A stretch of DNA of 64,000 nucleotides from Bactrocera neohumeralis (lineage: Eukaryota; Arthropoda; Insecta; Diptera; Tephritidae), in the NCBI RefSeq assembly GCF_024586455.1, contig NC_065923.1:3413501-3477500 (forward strand), read 5' to 3'. The stretch's first letter is position 1. Every line of letters starts with the position of its first letter. The notes under the pieces are model-generated. The model searched no databases. It was given only the letters and a program-made list of their open reading frames with translations, and was not told the DNA's origin. Positions 62,869 to 64,000 of the stretch are shown here, piece by piece. The translations under genes were made by a program, and so were the position numbers.

Positions 62869-64000
62869 TTAATTCCAATTTAGATTCGCTTTCCACTTAA
62901 TTGCTTTTAAGAGCACAACAAGCAAGTGAGAACATATCAAAATATTATATTGCAAACAAATTCACTTCAGATCACACGCGATCACTTTTTTTGCTTATAT
63001 CCAGTCATTATTTGACATAAATTTTCCACGAAAAATTTTTGCACTTATGCAAATATCCCGTTGAGGCAACTGAGTCCACGCTTGTAGAACTTTTGTTGAG
63101 AAAAATGTATTTGTTATTGGTCGAATTGTATGCGCGTCGTTCGTTGTAAAATTTGCCACTGACTAAAGTCGAGTTTATTCCAAACCAAAACGCGACTTCA
63201 CACAGTCATCACACATACACACGCACGTATATTTCACAGCAGCATTGCATTCCAATTTCCAAGCGCAAGTGCTCGTCTACTTAGTATATGCACTTATTCC
63301 AATGAAATAAAAATGAAGTTAAATCAAAATTATCGATATACACAATCACATCTGTGTGTGTGTGTGTGTGGATGTGGCGTGAGTGCCTCACAATGAAAAT
63401 GAAATGGAAAATAGAAATGAAAAGCAAAACACATTCAACAATATGGAATAAAAATCGAAAACAAGTGTGAAAGCAAAAGAAAACGCAAAATATAGAAAAG
63501 TAGACAAGCAAAAGTATCTGTTTATTGGAATTAAAACTGCGCTTAAGCGTCACAAATGAACGCGATACGAGGCGATTATAAAGTAAAGTGCGCACACGAC
63601 TGTAGATACATACATACATATGTGCGTTTGTGTGCGAGCGCAAGCAGCTATTTATTTGTAAAAATACATATGTACACACTATACATATGTATGTATGTAT
63701 GTGCATGTGAACATGCGTTCGCTGGTATTTATTTGCTTTATGAAACATTTAATCGCATCTGGATGACAGCGAAGCGATAGGCGCGCTTCGTGTGTACCAG
63801 CCGCTGCAACGCACACACACACACACGCCACACACAGCCAGGCCATACACCACGCAGTCGGCAGCGCTGTGTGCGATTATTTGGCTGCTGTCAGCTGTAA
63901 GGCGAGCAGTCGCTGATACCGTTGAAGGCTCAGCTGACCGGCGCATTGCACTGGCTGCCGCCGCGAGTTTTACTTATCAGAGTTGCATTTGCAGCTGCAA
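62869..64000. other. Probable 5' UTR and promoter region of Pura
   Basis: The minus strand upstream of the first Pura exon shows no in-frame coding. It contains (TG)n runs (63,353-63,370), palindromic microsatellites at 63,605-63,705 and a GC-richer end (63,780-64,000) with CA repeats. I could not place a transcription start. Confidence 0.35.

Noticed and set aside
63281..63748. A 155-codon minus-strand frame near the right edge
   Set aside because: Much of it is translated microsatellite (HTHTHT, YICIVCTYV), and there is no splice or domain support.

Overview
The window is nuclear DNA of a higher fly (Diptera, Schizophora), most likely a tephritid fruit fly. The coding exons read like their Drosophila counterparts (Baldspot/ELOVL6, Urm1, TMEM70, the RhoGEF Pura, odorant receptors). 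Introns have fly-type GT-AG sites. The non-coding DNA is very AT-rich, full of TACATATGTA/ATACATAC palindromic microsatellites and littered with decayed mariner and LINE copies. The species assignment is inference.

Layout. (1) 1-32,962: two coding exons of the fatty-acid elongase Baldspot on the minus strand. The first coding exon is at 32,503-32,684, the second at 33-170, and the rest lies off the left edge. The 32.3-kb intron between them holds two complete odorant receptor genes in tandem (27,449-28,653 and 29,534-30,791), also on the minus strand, plus at least a dozen dead transposons (several mariner lineages, a maT/Tc1-like relic, LINE fragments, a TIR element of about 725 bp and two dispersed repeat families). 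(2) 33-38.4 kb: non-coding, presumably the 5' region of Baldspot, with one unexplained coding-like tail at 37.8-38.0 kb. (3) 38,559-40,397: two compact plus-strand housekeeping genes head to tail, TMEM70 (ATP synthase assembly) and Urm1 (ubiquitin-like sulfur carrier), each fully resolved into exons. (4) 42,130-62,868: the Puratrophin-like RhoGEF Pura on the minus strand. Eleven coding exons join in phase to give 965 residues with a spectrin-like helical region, a DH domain and a PH domain. Its first intron, about 15.2 kb, contains a complete three-exon gene on the opposite strand that encodes only a HIP1-type ANTH domain, plus more mariner relics. (5) 62.9-64 kb: non-coding, probably the 5' region of Pura.

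The genes do not form a pathway: lipid elongation, olfaction, mitochondrial assembly, tRNA thiolation, Rho signalling and a clathrin-adaptor-like domain are simply neighbours. The least ordinary items are the receptor genes nested on the same strand inside an elongase intron, the stand-alone ANTH gene nested antisense in the RhoGEF intron, two internally deleted copies of one mariner (one of them inserted inside another mariner), and a non-coding element with inverted ends. I found no operon-like or defence-like system, no CRISPR array and no intact transposase. All gene models come from reading the sequence; none is supported by transcripts here.
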